Below, piece after piece: positions 43,557 to 53,275 of a stretch of 64,000 nucleotides of DNA. The position numbers and the translations under genes were made by a program. The number at the start of each line of letters is the position of its first letter. Position 1 is the stretch's first letter. This stretch comes from Clostridiales bacterium UBA7285 (GTDB lineage Bacteria; Bacillota; Clostridia; Peptostreptococcales; Anaerovoracaceae). The DNA lies in assembly GCA_002472145.1 (NCBI GenBank), contig DKRJ01000013.1:1-64000 (forward strand), written 5' to 3'. The notes below the pieces were generated by a model. It was not told the DNA's origin. It made no database searches and saw only the letters and a program-made list of their open reading frames with translations.

Positions 43557-46500
43557 AAGACTGGAAATGCAGGGGTTCAAATCATTTGCTGACCCCGTGA
43601 CTATCGAATTCAACGAAGGCGTCACGTGCATCGTGGGGCCGAACGGCAGCGGCAAAAGCAATATAAGCGACGCGATCAGATGGGTCCTGGGCGAACAGAG
43701 CCCGAAGGCCCTGCGCGGAGGCAGGATGGAGGAGGTCATCTTCTCCGGCACGGCGAGCAGGAAGCCCCGCGGTATGGCCGAGGTTACGCTCGTCATCGAT
43801 AATTCGGCGCACATTCTGGACATCGATTACAACGAAGTCGCGATCACCAGGCGGATGTACCGCTCCGGCGAAAGCGAATATCTCATAAACGGCAATCAGT
43901 GCCGTCTCCGCGACATCCGGGAACTCATAATGGACACCGGCATCGGCGTGGACGGCTATTCCATAATCGGACAGGGAAAGATCCAGGACATCGTCAGCAC
44001 CAAGCCGGAGAGCAGGCGCGAGATCTTCGAGGAAACCGCCGGAGTCGTGATGTACAGGACCAGGCGCGAAGAGGCGGAACGCAAACTCGAGACGACCAAA
44101 GTCAACCTCGACAGGATCAAGGATATCGTAGGCGAGCTCGAAAGCAGACTCCCTTCACTCGAGGAAGAGAGCAGGAAGGCGAAGGAGTACGTCGAACTGA
44201 GGGACAGATATAAGCTCCTGGAGGTCAACGTTATCTTAAGCGGCATAGAGAAGACCGAGGAATCAAACGCAGGCCTGAACGAGGATCTGAAGGCTCTGAA
44301 CCTGAGGATCGCCGAAGCGGAGGCCTCTGGCGCAAAAACTTCGGAGAAGAGCAGGGAACTTGCCGAAAGGCGCGCCTCGATCCAGTCTGATCTCGATGAC
44401 GCCAGAGACCGCATCCTCGCGATCAGCAACGAGATAAACGAAGCGTCGACCTCCGGAAAAATTGCGGCCGAACGCCTGGAAGCCCGTAAGCGCGACACCG
44501 ACAGGATAAACGGCGAGATAGCGGATCTCGAGGAGAAACTTCGGAACACTCGCGAAGGTCTCGAGAACTTCAGGTCGGAACTGACCGAACTCGAGAAATC
44601 GCGCGAAAAGGCCGAGAACGACCGCAGAACCGTCCAGGCCGAATACAATACGGCTCTCACAGAGAAAAACGAGCATGATAAGGCTGTTTCGGACGCGCGT
44701 GAAAAGATCATCGATCTCGCTTCCAGAAAAGCCGGTCTGAACACTTCCATAGAAAGTTATGAAAACCTGAAACTGTCTCTCGAGGAACGCAGGGTCGAAC
44801 TCAACACCAGGAGCGCCGCGTCCGCCGAGGAGAGCGCTAAGGCCCGGGAAAATTACGAATCAGTGAATTCCAGGGAGATGGAGGAGAAAGAGACCCTCTC
44901 CGCGCTTAAAGAGGACAGGGCAGAACTCGCCGATGAACTTGAAGGGACAGACGGGCGGATCACGTCATTATCCGGCGAACTTCAGGAAAACGTCATAGAA
45001 AACAGCCGCCTTTCATCAAGACTTTCGACGATGATAGAACTCGAAAACAACTACGAGGGCTACAACTATGGCGTCAAGACGCTCATGAAGAGCAGAACGG
45101 GCGGGATAATCGGCGTGACGGCTGATCTGATCAGCGTCCCGGAAAAATATGTGACAGCGATAGAAACGGCTATGGGACAGACGCTGCAGAACGTCGTCTG
45201 TGAAACTGACGAGGACGCAAAGAGAGGCGTGCAGTTCCTGAAGGAGAACAAGGCCGGGCGCCTTACGTTCCTACCTGTTTCATCCATCAGGCCGTCCCGG
45301 AAAACTTCATATCCTGAAGTCGAAAGCGATCCGGGATTCATCGGCTACGCCGACGCACTGATCGAATTCGACAAGACGTACGGGAATATTTTCTCATACC
45401 TGCTCGGCAGGACCGCTGTCGTCGATGACATGGACAGCGCCGTCGCCCTCTCGAAGAAGGGCACCCCGCTTCGCTTCGTCACGCTCGAGGGTGAGATCGT
45501 AAACGTATCCGGAGCTATCACTGGCGGCGCATATAAAAACAGATCCGCGAGCCTTCTGGAGCGCAAGCACGAGATCGCTTCGCTGCGCGATCAGATCGCG
45601 GCTCTGACATCCAGGATCGGCGACGAGAAGAAAGAGATCGGTGAACTGAAGGAAAAGAGAGAAAAGGTATTTTCAAAGCTCTCTGATAAAGACGAACTGA
45701 TCAGGAACTCGGAACTCGAGTTGAAGCGCATCGAGGGAGAACTTTCATCCGCCCGCGAACGCCTTTCTAACGGCGAGGAGTCGGAGAAAAACGTCGCGGC
45801 GGAACTTGAGACCATAGCTTCCAGATGCGCGGAAGCGGACGAACTTATCGCTTCGAAGAAAAAAGAGATCGAAGAGATCGAGACCGAACTCGGAAAGTGC
45901 GAGAAAACTGCCGAAAGCGAAAACGAGGCTTCCGACGAGAAGAACGTCCTGCTCACCGAGAAGCAGAACGAGGTCACGGAAAAAGCCGTAGCGCTGACCG
46001 AGATAAACGGAAAGATAAACGCAAAGACGAATGAGATAACGTCGGCGGAAAACGAGATCGCATGGAGTGAACGCGACATCGCCGAAAAGCGCCGCGAACT
46101 CGAAGACATCGAAAAGGAAAAGGAAGAACTTGCTCGCAGAACGGACCGCAGCGCCGAGATAGCAGGACTGACCGCAGAGAGAGACGAACTGGAGCGCATG
46201 AAGACGCGCCTGTCGGAGGAGATGGGAAAGACTGATAAGGAAGCCGGGGACATCTCCGCTGAGCAGCAGAAATATTCGAGTCTCATAGATTCTCTCAGAG
46301 ACGATAAATATCAGCTCGACGTAAAGATCGCCAGAGGCGAGGGACAGCTCGAGACGATGAAAGAGAAACTCTGGGACGAATTCGAGATATCCTACGCCCA
46401 GGCAGCGGACATGAAGCGCGACGACATCAAATATTCCGCCGCCGTCCGCGAGACGCGCGAGATCAGGTCCAGGATGTCGGAACTCGGGGACGTGAGCATC

Positions 46501-47103
46501 AGTTCCATCCAGGAATACGAACAGGTCTCCAAGCGATACGAATTCATGACCTCACAGCGCGACGACGTCTTAAAGGCGAGGGACGAACTCGTATCCATCA
46601 TCGAGAATATGGACCGCTCCATCAAAGCCAGATTCAGGGAAACGTTCGATAAGGTAGTCGTAAACTTCGAGCAGATATTCGGGGAACTCTTCGGAGGAGG
46701 CCACGCGGAACTGACCCTTGACGACGCGGACGATCCGCTCAATTCCGGGATAGAGATCGTGGCTCAGCCGCCGGGAAAGAAACTTCAGAATATCAACCTC
46801 ATGAGCGGCGGAGAAAAAACGATGACGGCGATCGCCCTCATGTTCGCCGTTCTCAAGACAAAGCCGACTCCTTTCTGCATACTCGACGAGGTCGAGGCCG
46901 CGCTGGACGACGAGAACATCGACAGATTCGCGGACTACCTCTCGAATTTCAAGGATATCCAGTTCACGCTCGTCACGCACCAGAAAGCGACGATGCGCCA
47001 CGCGGACGTACTGTACGGAGTGACTATGCCGGAGCGCGGCATTTCAAAGGTCCTGAGCCTGAAACTCGGAGACGAGATAGACCTCGGCGACGATGAAAAG
47101 TGA
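43546..47103 (+). CDS. smc: Chromosome segregation protein SMC
   Basis: Condensin ATPase that organises and segregates the chromosome. 1185 aa, full length. N-terminal head with Walker A GPNGSGKSN (about 32-40), long coiled coil, hinge around 510-640 (NYEGYNYGVKTLM ... GRLTFLPVSS), second coiled coil, and C-terminal head with NLMSGGEKTMTAIALMFA and Walker B FCILDEVEAALDD. The start at 43546 has MYFKRLEMQGFKSFAD, the canonical SMC beginning. The rnc-smc-ftsY order is typical of Bacillota. Confidence 0.97.
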   Translation: MYFKRLEMQGFKSFADPVTIEFNEGVTCIVGPNGSGKSNISDAIRWVLGEQSPKALRGGRMEEVIFSGTASRKPRGMAEVTLVIDNSAHILDIDYNEVAITRRMYRSGESEYLINGNQCRLRDIRELIMDTGIGVDGYSIIGQGKIQDIVSTKPESRREIFEETAGVVMYRTRREEAERKLETTKVNLDRIKDIVGELESRLPSLEEESRKAKEYVELRDRYKLLEVNVILSGIEKTEESNAGLNEDLKALNLRIAEAEASGAKTSEKSRELAERRASIQSDLDDARDRILAISNEINEASTSGKIAAERLEARKRDTDRINGEIADLEEKLRNTREGLENFRSELTELEKSREKAENDRRTVQAEYNTALTEKNEHDKAVSDAREKIIDLASRKAGLNTSIESYENLKLSLEERRVELNTRSAASAEESAKARENYESVNSREMEEKETLSALKEDRAELADELEGTDGRITSLSGELQENVIENSRLSSRLSTMIELENNYEGYNYGVKTLMKSRTGGIIGVTADLISVPEKYVTAIETAMGQTLQNVVCETDEDAKRGVQFLKENKAGRLTFLPVSSIRPSRKTSYPEVESDPGFIGYADALIEFDKTYGNIFSYLLGRTAVVDDMDSAVALSKKGTPLRFVTLEGEIVNVSGAITGGAYKNRSASLLERKHEIASLRDQIAALTSRIGDEKKEIGELKEKREKVFSKLSDKDELIRNSELELKRIEGELSSARERLSNGEESEKNVAAELETIASRCAEADELIASKKKEIEEIETELGKCEKTAESENEASDEKNVLLTEKQNEVTEKAVALTEINGKINAKTNEITSAENEIAWSERDIAEKRRELEDIEKEKEELARRTDRSAEIAGLTAERDELERMKTRLSEEMGKTDKEAGDISAEQQKYSSLIDSLRDDKYQLDVKIARGEGQLETMKEKLWDEFEISYAQAADMKRDDIKYSAAVRETREIRSRMSELGDVSISSIQEYEQVSKRYEFMTSQRDDVLKARDELVSIIENMDRSIKARFRETFDKVVVNFEQIFGELFGGGHAELTLDDADDPLNSGIEIVAQPPGKKLQNINLMSGGEKTMTAIALMFAVLKTKPTPFCILDEVEAALDDENIDRFADYLSNFKDIQFTLVTHQKATMRHADVLYGVTMPERGISKVLSLKLGDEIDLGDDEK

Positions 47104-47140
47104 CGGAGAAAACCGACGCCAGAGGCGGGAAAGGTAAAAC

Positions 47141-48040
47141 ATGCCTATCATTAAGAAAGAAAAGGGATTTTTCGGAAAACTGTCCGAACGGATCGGCGAC
47201 GTCCTGATGCAGAGATCGACGGTGGACGAGGAGATGCTCGATGAACTCGAAGAGGTCCTCATCACGTCGGACATCGGGATGGACACTACGATGCGCATAA
47301 TGGAGGACGTAAGAGATCACGTCAAGATCAATCATATAACAAGGCCCGAACAGGTAAAGGACGCTATAGTTAACGTAATTACATATATGGTCGATAAAGG
47401 CGGAAGGAACAAACTTTCCGACAAGACCCCGCTCGTCATCCTGATGATCGGCATCAACGGCGGTGGAAAGACAACGTCGATCGCCAAGCTCGGCAATCTG
47501 TTGAAAAACCAGGGCAGGAGCGTCATGTTCGCCGCCGCGGATACATTCCGTGCCGCCGCGGGCGAACAACTTAAGATCTGGGGAGACCGCATCGGAGCAC
47601 CCGTCGTCATGCACGGAGAAGGAGCCGATCCTTCCGCTGTCGTCTTTGACGCGATCCGGTCGGCAAAGGCAAAAAACACCGACGTCCTTATAGTCGATAC
47701 GGCCGGGCGCCTTCAGACTAAGCGGAACCTCATGGCTGAACTGGAAAAGATCAAGAGGGTGATCTCGAGGGAATACCCGGAAGCCGATCTGGAGACGATG
47801 CTCGTTCTGGACGCCACGACGGGTAAAAACGCGATCTCGCAGGCCGAAGTTTTCAACGAGTCAGCCGAGATAACCGGCATTTTCCTGACGAAGATGGACG
47901 GGACCGCAAAGGGCGGCATCGCCATAACGGTTACGGACCAGTTCGACATACCTATCAAATTTTTAGGGATCGGCGAGGGAATAGACGACATAGAGGCGTT
48001 CGACCCGAGAAGATTCGCCGGAGGAATATTCAGTGAGTAA
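47141..48040 (+). CDS. ftsY: Signal recognition particle receptor FtsY
   Basis: SRP-family GTPase that delivers ribosomes to the Sec translocon. 299 aa, NG domains only, with a very short N-terminal extension. G1 GINGGGKTTSIAKLG (around 104-118), the FAAADTFRAAAGEQL box, G3 DTAGRLQTKRNLMAEL, G4-region TKMDGTAKGG, and the closing GIGEGIDDIEAFDPRRF. The G1 loop has G-G-G-K instead of the more usual G-V-G-K. ffh is not in the window. It overlaps der by 8 bp. Confidence 0.96.
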   Translation: MPIIKKEKGFFGKLSERIGDVLMQRSTVDEEMLDELEEVLITSDIGMDTTMRIMEDVRDHVKINHITRPEQVKDAIVNVITYMVDKGGRNKLSDKTPLVILMIGINGGGKTTSIAKLGNLLKNQGRSVMFAAADTFRAAAGEQLKIWGDRIGAPVVMHGEGADPSAVVFDAIRSAKAKNTDVLIVDTAGRLQTKRNLMAELEKIKRVISREYPEADLETMLVLDATTGKNAISQAEVFNESAEITGIFLTKMDGTAKGGIAITVTDQFDIPIKFLGIGEGIDDIEAFDPRRFAGGIFSE

Positions 48041-49361
48041 ACCGATAGTCGCCGTCGTAGGACGGCCGAACGTGGGCAAATCCACGTTTTTCAACAAAAT
48101 AGTCGGAAACAGGATCTCGATCGTCGAGGACACCCCCGGGGTGACGCGCGACAGGATCTTTGCCGAGGCTGAGTGGAACGGCAGGCATTTCGACATGATC
48201 GACACCGGCGGCATCGAGCCGTCGAGCGACGACATAATCATGGTCCAGATGCGCGAACAGGCGGAGATGGCCATCGACATGGCCGATGTCATCATATTCA
48301 TGGTCGACGGCAAAGAAGGGATCACCACCGCTGATGAGGAGGTCGCCGATATCCTGAGACGCAGCGGCAAAGGGAAGAAGATAATACTGCTCGTGAACAA
48401 GATCGACAACCCGCGGAAATTGCCCGATAACTTCTACGATTTCTACTCCCTCGGCATCGCCGATCCGATCCCGGTATCGTCGGCGAACATGCTGAACCTG
48501 GGAGACGTTCTTGATGAGATCGTCGCGTCTCTTCCGGAAACTGAGTCCGAGGAGGACGACGACACTAAGATCGCGGTGATAGGAAAGCCGAACGTCGGCA
48601 AATCCTCGCTCGTGAACGACCTGCTGCGGGAAAAGCGCGTCATAGTCTCGCCGATCGCAGGAACGACCAGGGACGCCATAGACACGCCGTTTGAGTGGAA
48701 CGGCGAGAAATACACGCTTATCGATACAGCGGGCATCCGCCGCAGGAGCAGAATATATGACGACATCGAAAAATACAGCGTCGTCAGGGCGGTCGGAGCC
48801 ATAGAGAGGAGCGACGTCTGTCTTTTGATGATCGACGCGTCCGAGGGGCTGACCGAACAGGATAAGAAAATTGCAGGGCTCGCGCACGAAGCAGGCAAAG
48901 GTATAGTCATCGTCGTGAACAAATGGGATCTCATCGAAAAGGATTCGAATACGATGAAGGAGTTCACCAAAAAGATCAAGGGCGAGCTTCTCTTCATGTC
49001 ATATGCGCCGATCGTCTTCATCTCGGCGCTCACCGGCCAGAGAGTCGGGAGGGTCATGCAGGTTGTAAAAGCAGTCTCAGAGAACAGGGCGATGCGCGTG
49101 CCTACGGGTCAGCTGAACAGTCTCATCGAGGACGCGGTTTTGATGAAAGAGCCGCCGGCTGACAAGGGCAGGCGCCTGAAGATCTACTACGCTTCACAGA
49201 TAGCCGTAAAGCCGCCGCTCTTTTCGTTCTCGATCAACGACCGCGAACTGATGCACTTTTCATACGCGAGATATCTGGAGAACAGGATCCGCGACGCGTA
49301 CGGCTTCGAGGGCACGTCCATAAAATTCGTCTACCGTGAAAAAGGAGATAAAGAGCAATGA
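48033..49361 (+). CDS. der: Ribosome assembly GTPase Der (EngA)
   Basis: Double GTPase required for 50S maturation. 442 aa with two consecutive G domains, GRPNVGKSTFFNKI (near residue 9) and GKPNVGKSSLVNDLL (near 185), each with DTGG/DTAG and NKxD motifs, followed by a KH-like C-terminal domain (ALLFSFSIND-like region PPLFSFSINDRE). The start is GTG at 48033, preceded by GGAGGAATATTCA and overlapping ftsY. It overlaps plsY by 4 bp. Confidence 0.96.
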   Translation: MSKPIVAVVGRPNVGKSTFFNKIVGNRISIVEDTPGVTRDRIFAEAEWNGRHFDMIDTGGIEPSSDDIIMVQMREQAEMAIDMADVIIFMVDGKEGITTADEEVADILRRSGKGKKIILLVNKIDNPRKLPDNFYDFYSLGIADPIPVSSANMLNLGDVLDEIVASLPETESEEDDDTKIAVIGKPNVGKSSLVNDLLREKRVIVSPIAGTTRDAIDTPFEWNGEKYTLIDTAGIRRRSRIYDDIEKYSVVRAVGAIERSDVCLLMIDASEGLTEQDKKIAGLAHEAGKGIVIVVNKWDLIEKDSNTMKEFTKKIKGELLFMSYAPIVFISALTGQRVGRVMQVVKAVSENRAMRVPTGQLNSLIEDAVLMKEPPADKGRRLKIYYASQIAVKPPLFSFSINDRELMHFSYARYLENRIRDAYGFEGTSIKFVYREKGDKEQ

Positions 49362-49981
49362 ATTCTATCAATACGACGGCGATATTCATAATATGGATGA
49401 TATGCTCCTATCTCATCGGCTGCTTTTCTCCGTCGACGCTGATAGCGAAGAGCAAGGGCCACGACATAAAGAAGGAAGGCTCGGGCAACGCCGGAACTAC
49501 GAACGTGCTCAGGGTGCTCGGCGTCAAATACGCGCTGCTGACTTTTGCTCTGGACGTCTTCAAAGGGTTCATAGCATCATTCATAGCGGCCAGGATACTC
49601 CCCGCAGACCTCGCGGCGTACTGCATCTTCGCTGTGACGCTCGGGCACATATTCCCGATCTTTCTTCATTTCAAAGGAGGAAAGGGCGTCGCCTGCGGAG
49701 TGGGAGCCATAGCGGGGCAGTGCTGGTGGATGGCGCTCATCTGCTTCGGCACGTTCGTGGTTTTGTTCGTGCTGACGCATAAAGTCTCGCTCGGGTCGCT
49801 CTGCGGCACCGCGATGTTCCCGATCCAGGCGGCGATCTTCCACCGCGAGATGCTCATCCCGGGTGTCATAACGGCGGCGCTTATCTTTTTCATGCACCGC
49901 GCAAACATCGCCAGACTGGCGAGAGGCGAGGAAAAATCCATAAGTTTCAAGAAAGATCATTCCGAAGGAGAGAACCGATGA
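49358..49981 (+). CDS. plsY: Glycerol-3-phosphate acyltransferase PlsY
   Basis: Integral membrane enzyme that transfers an acyl group from acyl-phosphate (made by PlsX) to glycerol-3-phosphate. 207 aa with about five transmembrane segments. Three family loops are visible: the first with SGNAGTTNVLRVLG, the second with GHIFPIFLHFKGGKGVACGVG, and the third near the C-terminus with FMHRANIARLARGEE. It overlaps der and gpsA by 4 bp each, so glycerol-3-phosphate production and use are coupled. Confidence 0.95.
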   Translation: MNSINTTAIFIIWMICSYLIGCFSPSTLIAKSKGHDIKKEGSGNAGTTNVLRVLGVKYALLTFALDVFKGFIASFIAARILPADLAAYCIFAVTLGHIFPIFLHFKGGKGVACGVGAIAGQCWWMALICFGTFVVLFVLTHKVSLGSLCGTAMFPIQAAIFHREMLIPGVITAALIFFMHRANIARLARGEEKSISFKKDHSEGENR

Positions 49982-50967
49982 ATGCGACGATCATCGGATA
50001 TGGAAGCTGGGGGACCGCTATTTCCGTGCTCCTGGCGTCAAAGGGCGTCGACGTCACTGTAACGGCGAGGAACAAAGACTTTCTCGCCGACGTTTTCGCG
50101 TCGCGCGAAAACAGCAAATATCTTCCAGGAGTCCCGATACCTGACAGCGTAAACTTCGAGCCCGAAGCCGGGAAAGCGCTTTATGGCGCGGATTTCGTCA
50201 TCTTTTCCGTTCCGGCTCAGCATTTCCGCGAAAGCCTGAGCAAATACAGAGCGAATATCCCGGGCGGCGCCGTTCTGGTAAACACGGCTAAGGGGATCGA
50301 GCAGAACACATTGAAGCGTCTTTCGGAGATAGCGGCCGAGACCGCGCCGGAATTCAAATACGTCGCGCTTTCCGGACCTTCCCACGCCGAAGAGGTCGGC
50401 AGATTCCTCCCGGCGAGCGTGGTGTCGTCCTCTGCGGACGACGATGCGGCTAAGTCGGTCCAGAAACTCTTTACAACAGACAGATTCAGAGTATATACGA
50501 ACGACGACGTCTGCGGGGTCGAACTCGGCGGAGCGCTGAAGAACATCATCGCTCTCGGTGCCGGGATCATAAACGGGATGAAAGCAGGGGACAGCGCCAA
50601 GGCAGCTTTCATCACACGCGGGATAGCAGAGATGAAACGATTCGGCGCTGCTTTCGGAGCCAGGCAGGAGACTTTTTCCGGACTCGCGGGGATAGGCGAC
50701 TTGGTAGTAACCTGTACGAGCGTCCACTCGCGGAACATGCGCTGCGGCACGCTGATAGGACAGGGAGTGGCCCCGGACGAGGCGGTGGAGCGCATCGGCA
50801 TGGTCGTAGAGGGATTCTACACATGCTACGCCGCGTACGAACTTTCTCACAGGGTCGGCGTCGAAATGCCGATCACGGACGCTATCCACGAGTGCCTCGA
50901 GGGAAGGCTCACTCCGGCAGAAGGCGTGGACGTCCTCATGGGGCGGCCGCTGAAAGCCGAAAACTGA
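49978..50967 (+). CDS. gpsA: Glycerol-3-phosphate dehydrogenase [NAD(P)+]
   Basis: Makes glycerol-3-phosphate from dihydroxyacetone phosphate, feeding PlsY. 329 aa: dinucleotide-binding IIGYGSWGTAISVLLA, NTAKGIEQNTL, the SGPSHAEEV box, catalytic GVELGGALKNIIALGAG (with the lysine), and GLAGIGDLVVTCTSVHSRN. The first residues GYGSWGTA fit the GxGxxG-type fold with small changes. The der-plsY-gpsA grouping is typical of Bacillota. Confidence 0.95.
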   Translation: MNATIIGYGSWGTAISVLLASKGVDVTVTARNKDFLADVFASRENSKYLPGVPIPDSVNFEPEAGKALYGADFVIFSVPAQHFRESLSKYRANIPGGAVLVNTAKGIEQNTLKRLSEIAAETAPEFKYVALSGPSHAEEVGRFLPASVVSSSADDDAAKSVQKLFTTDRFRVYTNDDVCGVELGGALKNIIALGAGIINGMKAGDSAKAAFITRGIAEMKRFGAAFGARQETFSGLAGIGDLVVTCTSVHSRNMRCGTLIGQGVAPDEAVERIGMVVEGFYTCYAAYELSHRVGVEMPITDAIHECLEGRLTPAEGVDVLMGRPLKAEN

Positions 50968-51017
50968 ATGCCGCCGGGATTTTTTGACAGATATTGCTTT
51001 ATTACTTTGGAGAACAG

Positions 51018-52358
51018 ATGCCATTTGATTCGGGAACGACATTTTTTCATATCACGACGTTCGGCTGCCAGATGAATGAGCACGATTCGGAGATAATCGC
51101 CGGGCTGCTTTCCGAAAGAGGGATGATGCAGACTGACGACCCGGCATGCGCGTCTGTTGAGATAATCAACACGTGCAGTGTGCGCGAGAACGCCGACAAG
51201 CGCTTCTTCGGCACGCTGGGGACGCTGAAAAAGCGTAAGAAGACCGATCCGTCCTTTATAGTCTGCGTCTGCGGATGCATGATGCAGCAGCAGAGCGTCG
51301 TCGACGAAATCAAAGCAAAGTATCCGTGGGTCGACGTCGTATTCGGCACACACAACATCCACGAGATACCTGCGCTCATAGAAGAGGCCAGGGCCGGGCA
51401 GACAGGAATAATCGACGTCCTCCCGGATTCATCCGAGATCGTCGAGGGACTCCCGGTAAAACGCTTGTTCAAGCACAAGTCTCTCGTCAACATCATGTAC
51501 GGCTGCAACAACTTCTGCACGTACTGCATAGTTCCGTATACGCGCGGCCGCGAAAAGAGCAGGTCGCCAGAGGCCGTAGTCAGCGAGATCAGGATGCTGG
51601 CCGAAGACGGAGTTAAGGAAGTCATGCTCCTCGGCCAGAACGTCAATTCGTACAGAGGTCTCTCCGAGTCCGGGGACGTCACGGATTTTCCTGGGCTCAT
51701 ACGTCAGATAAACGATATCGACGGCATAGAGCGCATCAGGTTCATGACGTCACATCCGAAGGATCTTTCGGACCGCCTGATCGACGCTTTTACCGAATGC
51801 GACAAACTCTGCCGAAACATCCACCTTCCGGTCCAGTGCGGCAGCGACGAGATCCTGAGACGGATGAACAGGCACTATACCCGCGAGGGCTACCTTTCGC
51901 TCGTTGAAAAGCTGAGGGCTGCCGTACCGGAGATCACCATATCCACTGACATAATCGTCGGTTTCCCGGGCGAGACGGAAGAGGACTTTGAATACACACT
52001 CTCACTCGTCAGGGAAGTCAGATACGACTCGGCCTTCACCTTTCTGTATTCTAAAAGGAACGGCACGCCAGCCGCGAAGTACGAAGATCAGATACCGGAA
52101 GAGGTCAAACACGAGCGCTTCAACAGGCTCGTCGAGGCCGTGAATGAGATAAGCGCCGAGAAAAACGCCGCTTACGTCGGACTCGTGGAAAAGATCATCG
52201 TCGACGAGAAGGGAAAGACCGAAGGGACGCTCAGCGGGCGCACGGACGGCTTCAAACTCGTTAATTTCAAAGCCTCAGACGATCTGATCGGCAAAGACGT
52301 GAACGTGAAGATCACCGACGCGAAAACGTTTTCTTTGTTCGGTGAACTAGTGCGCTGA
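51018..52358 (+). CDS. miaB: tRNA-2-methylthio-N6-dimethylallyladenosine synthase MiaB
   Basis: Radical-SAM methylthiotransferase acting on A37 of tRNA. 446 aa. N-terminal UPF0004 domain with TTFGCQMNEHDSE and further cysteines (NTCSVRENA, CVCGCM) for one cluster; radical-SAM motif C-x3-C-x2-C in GCNNFCTYC (Cys163, 167, 170); C-terminal TRAM domain with GRTDGFKLVNF. The ATG at 51018 with GGAG at 5 nt is preferred over a TTG at 50994. miaA and mutS/mutL, common neighbours, are not here. Confidence 0.94.
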   Translation: MPFDSGTTFFHITTFGCQMNEHDSEIIAGLLSERGMMQTDDPACASVEIINTCSVRENADKRFFGTLGTLKKRKKTDPSFIVCVCGCMMQQQSVVDEIKAKYPWVDVVFGTHNIHEIPALIEEARAGQTGIIDVLPDSSEIVEGLPVKRLFKHKSLVNIMYGCNNFCTYCIVPYTRGREKSRSPEAVVSEIRMLAEDGVKEVMLLGQNVNSYRGLSESGDVTDFPGLIRQINDIDGIERIRFMTSHPKDLSDRLIDAFTECDKLCRNIHLPVQCGSDEILRRMNRHYTREGYLSLVEKLRAAVPEITISTDIIVGFPGETEEDFEYTLSLVREVRYDSAFTFLYSKRNGTPAAKYEDQIPEEVKHERFNRLVEAVNEISAEKNAAYVGLVEKIIVDEKGKTEGTLSGRTDGFKLVNFKASDDLIGKDVNVKITDAKTFSLFGELVR

Positions 52359-52408
52359 AACCCCTGCGCCGGGCACGTGAGCCAGACAAAAATGAATCGG
52401 AGGACACA

Positions 52409-53134
52409 TTGGAAAGAATAAAGGATTTCTTCCGCCGCTATCCGTATATGGCAATATTCCTGGTACTTCTCATCATAAGGAGTCTGATGTACGGCTTCAG
52501 CATGGAGTCGCTGATGAACAAACTCCTGTCTCTCCCGGGGATAGTCATAGGACTGAGCGTCCACGAATACGCGCACGCAAAAGTCTCAGATAAACTGGGT
52601 GACCCGACCCCCCGCATGCAGGGGAGAGTGACCTTGAATCCGGCCGCTCATATCGACCCGTTTGGACTGCTGACGCTGTTCCTGCTCGGCTTTGGATGGG
52701 GCAAACCGGTCATGATCGACCCGAGATATTACAGAAACAGGCGGAGAGACGAAGCGCTGGTCTCCGTCGCCGGCGTCATCACCAACTTCATTACGGCGTT
52801 CATTTTCACGGCCGTAATGAGGATATGCATTGCCGTTTTCCCTTCGATGATATACGGAGGCAATTCCTTCGGCTCTGTCATTTTCGAGATCCTTCAGTCC
52901 GTGGTCATAATCGATCTGGCGCTCATGGTCTTCAACCTGATACCGCTTGCGCCGCTCGACGGATTCAATTTAGTCACACAGATATTCAAACTCGACAGAT
53001 ACAGATGGTATCCGCAGGCACAGCGGTACGGATACTATATCCTCCTCCTGCTGATCGTATTCGGCATAGTCGGAAGGATCGTCTCGCCGTGCGTCACCGG
53101 ACTGTATAATCTGCTCATCGGAATTTTCTTCTGA
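52409..53134 (+). CDS. Site-2 protease family (M50) metalloprotease, membrane
   Basis: 241-aa polytopic membrane protein. Zinc site HEYAH (His52, Glu53, His56) in a hydrophobic helix and the second metal-ligand motif NLIPLAPLDG (Asp184) identify an M50 site-2 protease of the short FtsH-independent YwhC-like type. There is no PDZ or CBS domain. Substrate unknown. The start is TTG at 52409 with GGAGG about 7 nt upstream, in line with other TTG starts here. It probably ends the long glyA-to-M50 gene run; the next unit has its own CIRCE-controlled promoter. Confidence 0.86.
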   Translation: MERIKDFFRRYPYMAIFLVLLIIRSLMYGFSMESLMNKLLSLPGIVIGLSVHEYAHAKVSDKLGDPTPRMQGRVTLNPAAHIDPFGLLTLFLLGFGWGKPVMIDPRYYRNRRRDEALVSVAGVITNFITAFIFTAVMRICIAVFPSMIYGGNSFGSVIFEILQSVVIIDLALMVFNLIPLAPLDGFNLVTQIFKLDRYRWYPQAQRYGYYILLLLIVFGIVGRIVSPCVTGLYNLLIGIFF

Positions 53135-53172
53135 ACACATGTTATATAGACAATAACAGCCATCGTAATATT

Positions 53173-53199
53173 TTGGCACTCTCACCGCGAGAGTGCTAA
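53173..53199 (+). promoter_or_regulatory. CIRCE operator (HrcA site) upstream of clpB
   Basis: TTGGCACTC (53173-53181), 9-nt spacer, GAGTGCTAA (53191-53199). This matches the CIRCE consensus TTAGCACTC-N9-GAGTGCTAA in 17 of 18 positions (third base G instead of A). It lies 8 nt upstream of the clpB -35 box. Confidence 0.92.
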
Positions 53200-53207
53200 T
53201 TTTTGTG

Positions 53208-53236
53208 TTGAGTTTTGCTTTGGGCGGGTATATGAT
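53208..53236 (+). promoter_or_regulatory. clpB promoter
   Basis: TTGAGT (53208-53213), 17 nt, TATGAT (53231-53236). The operator sits just upstream, so HrcA would block polymerase binding from the -35 side. Confidence 0.6.
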
Positions 53237-53275
53237 AATCGTAAAGACTAACGATCATAGGAGGAGATGATTGCG

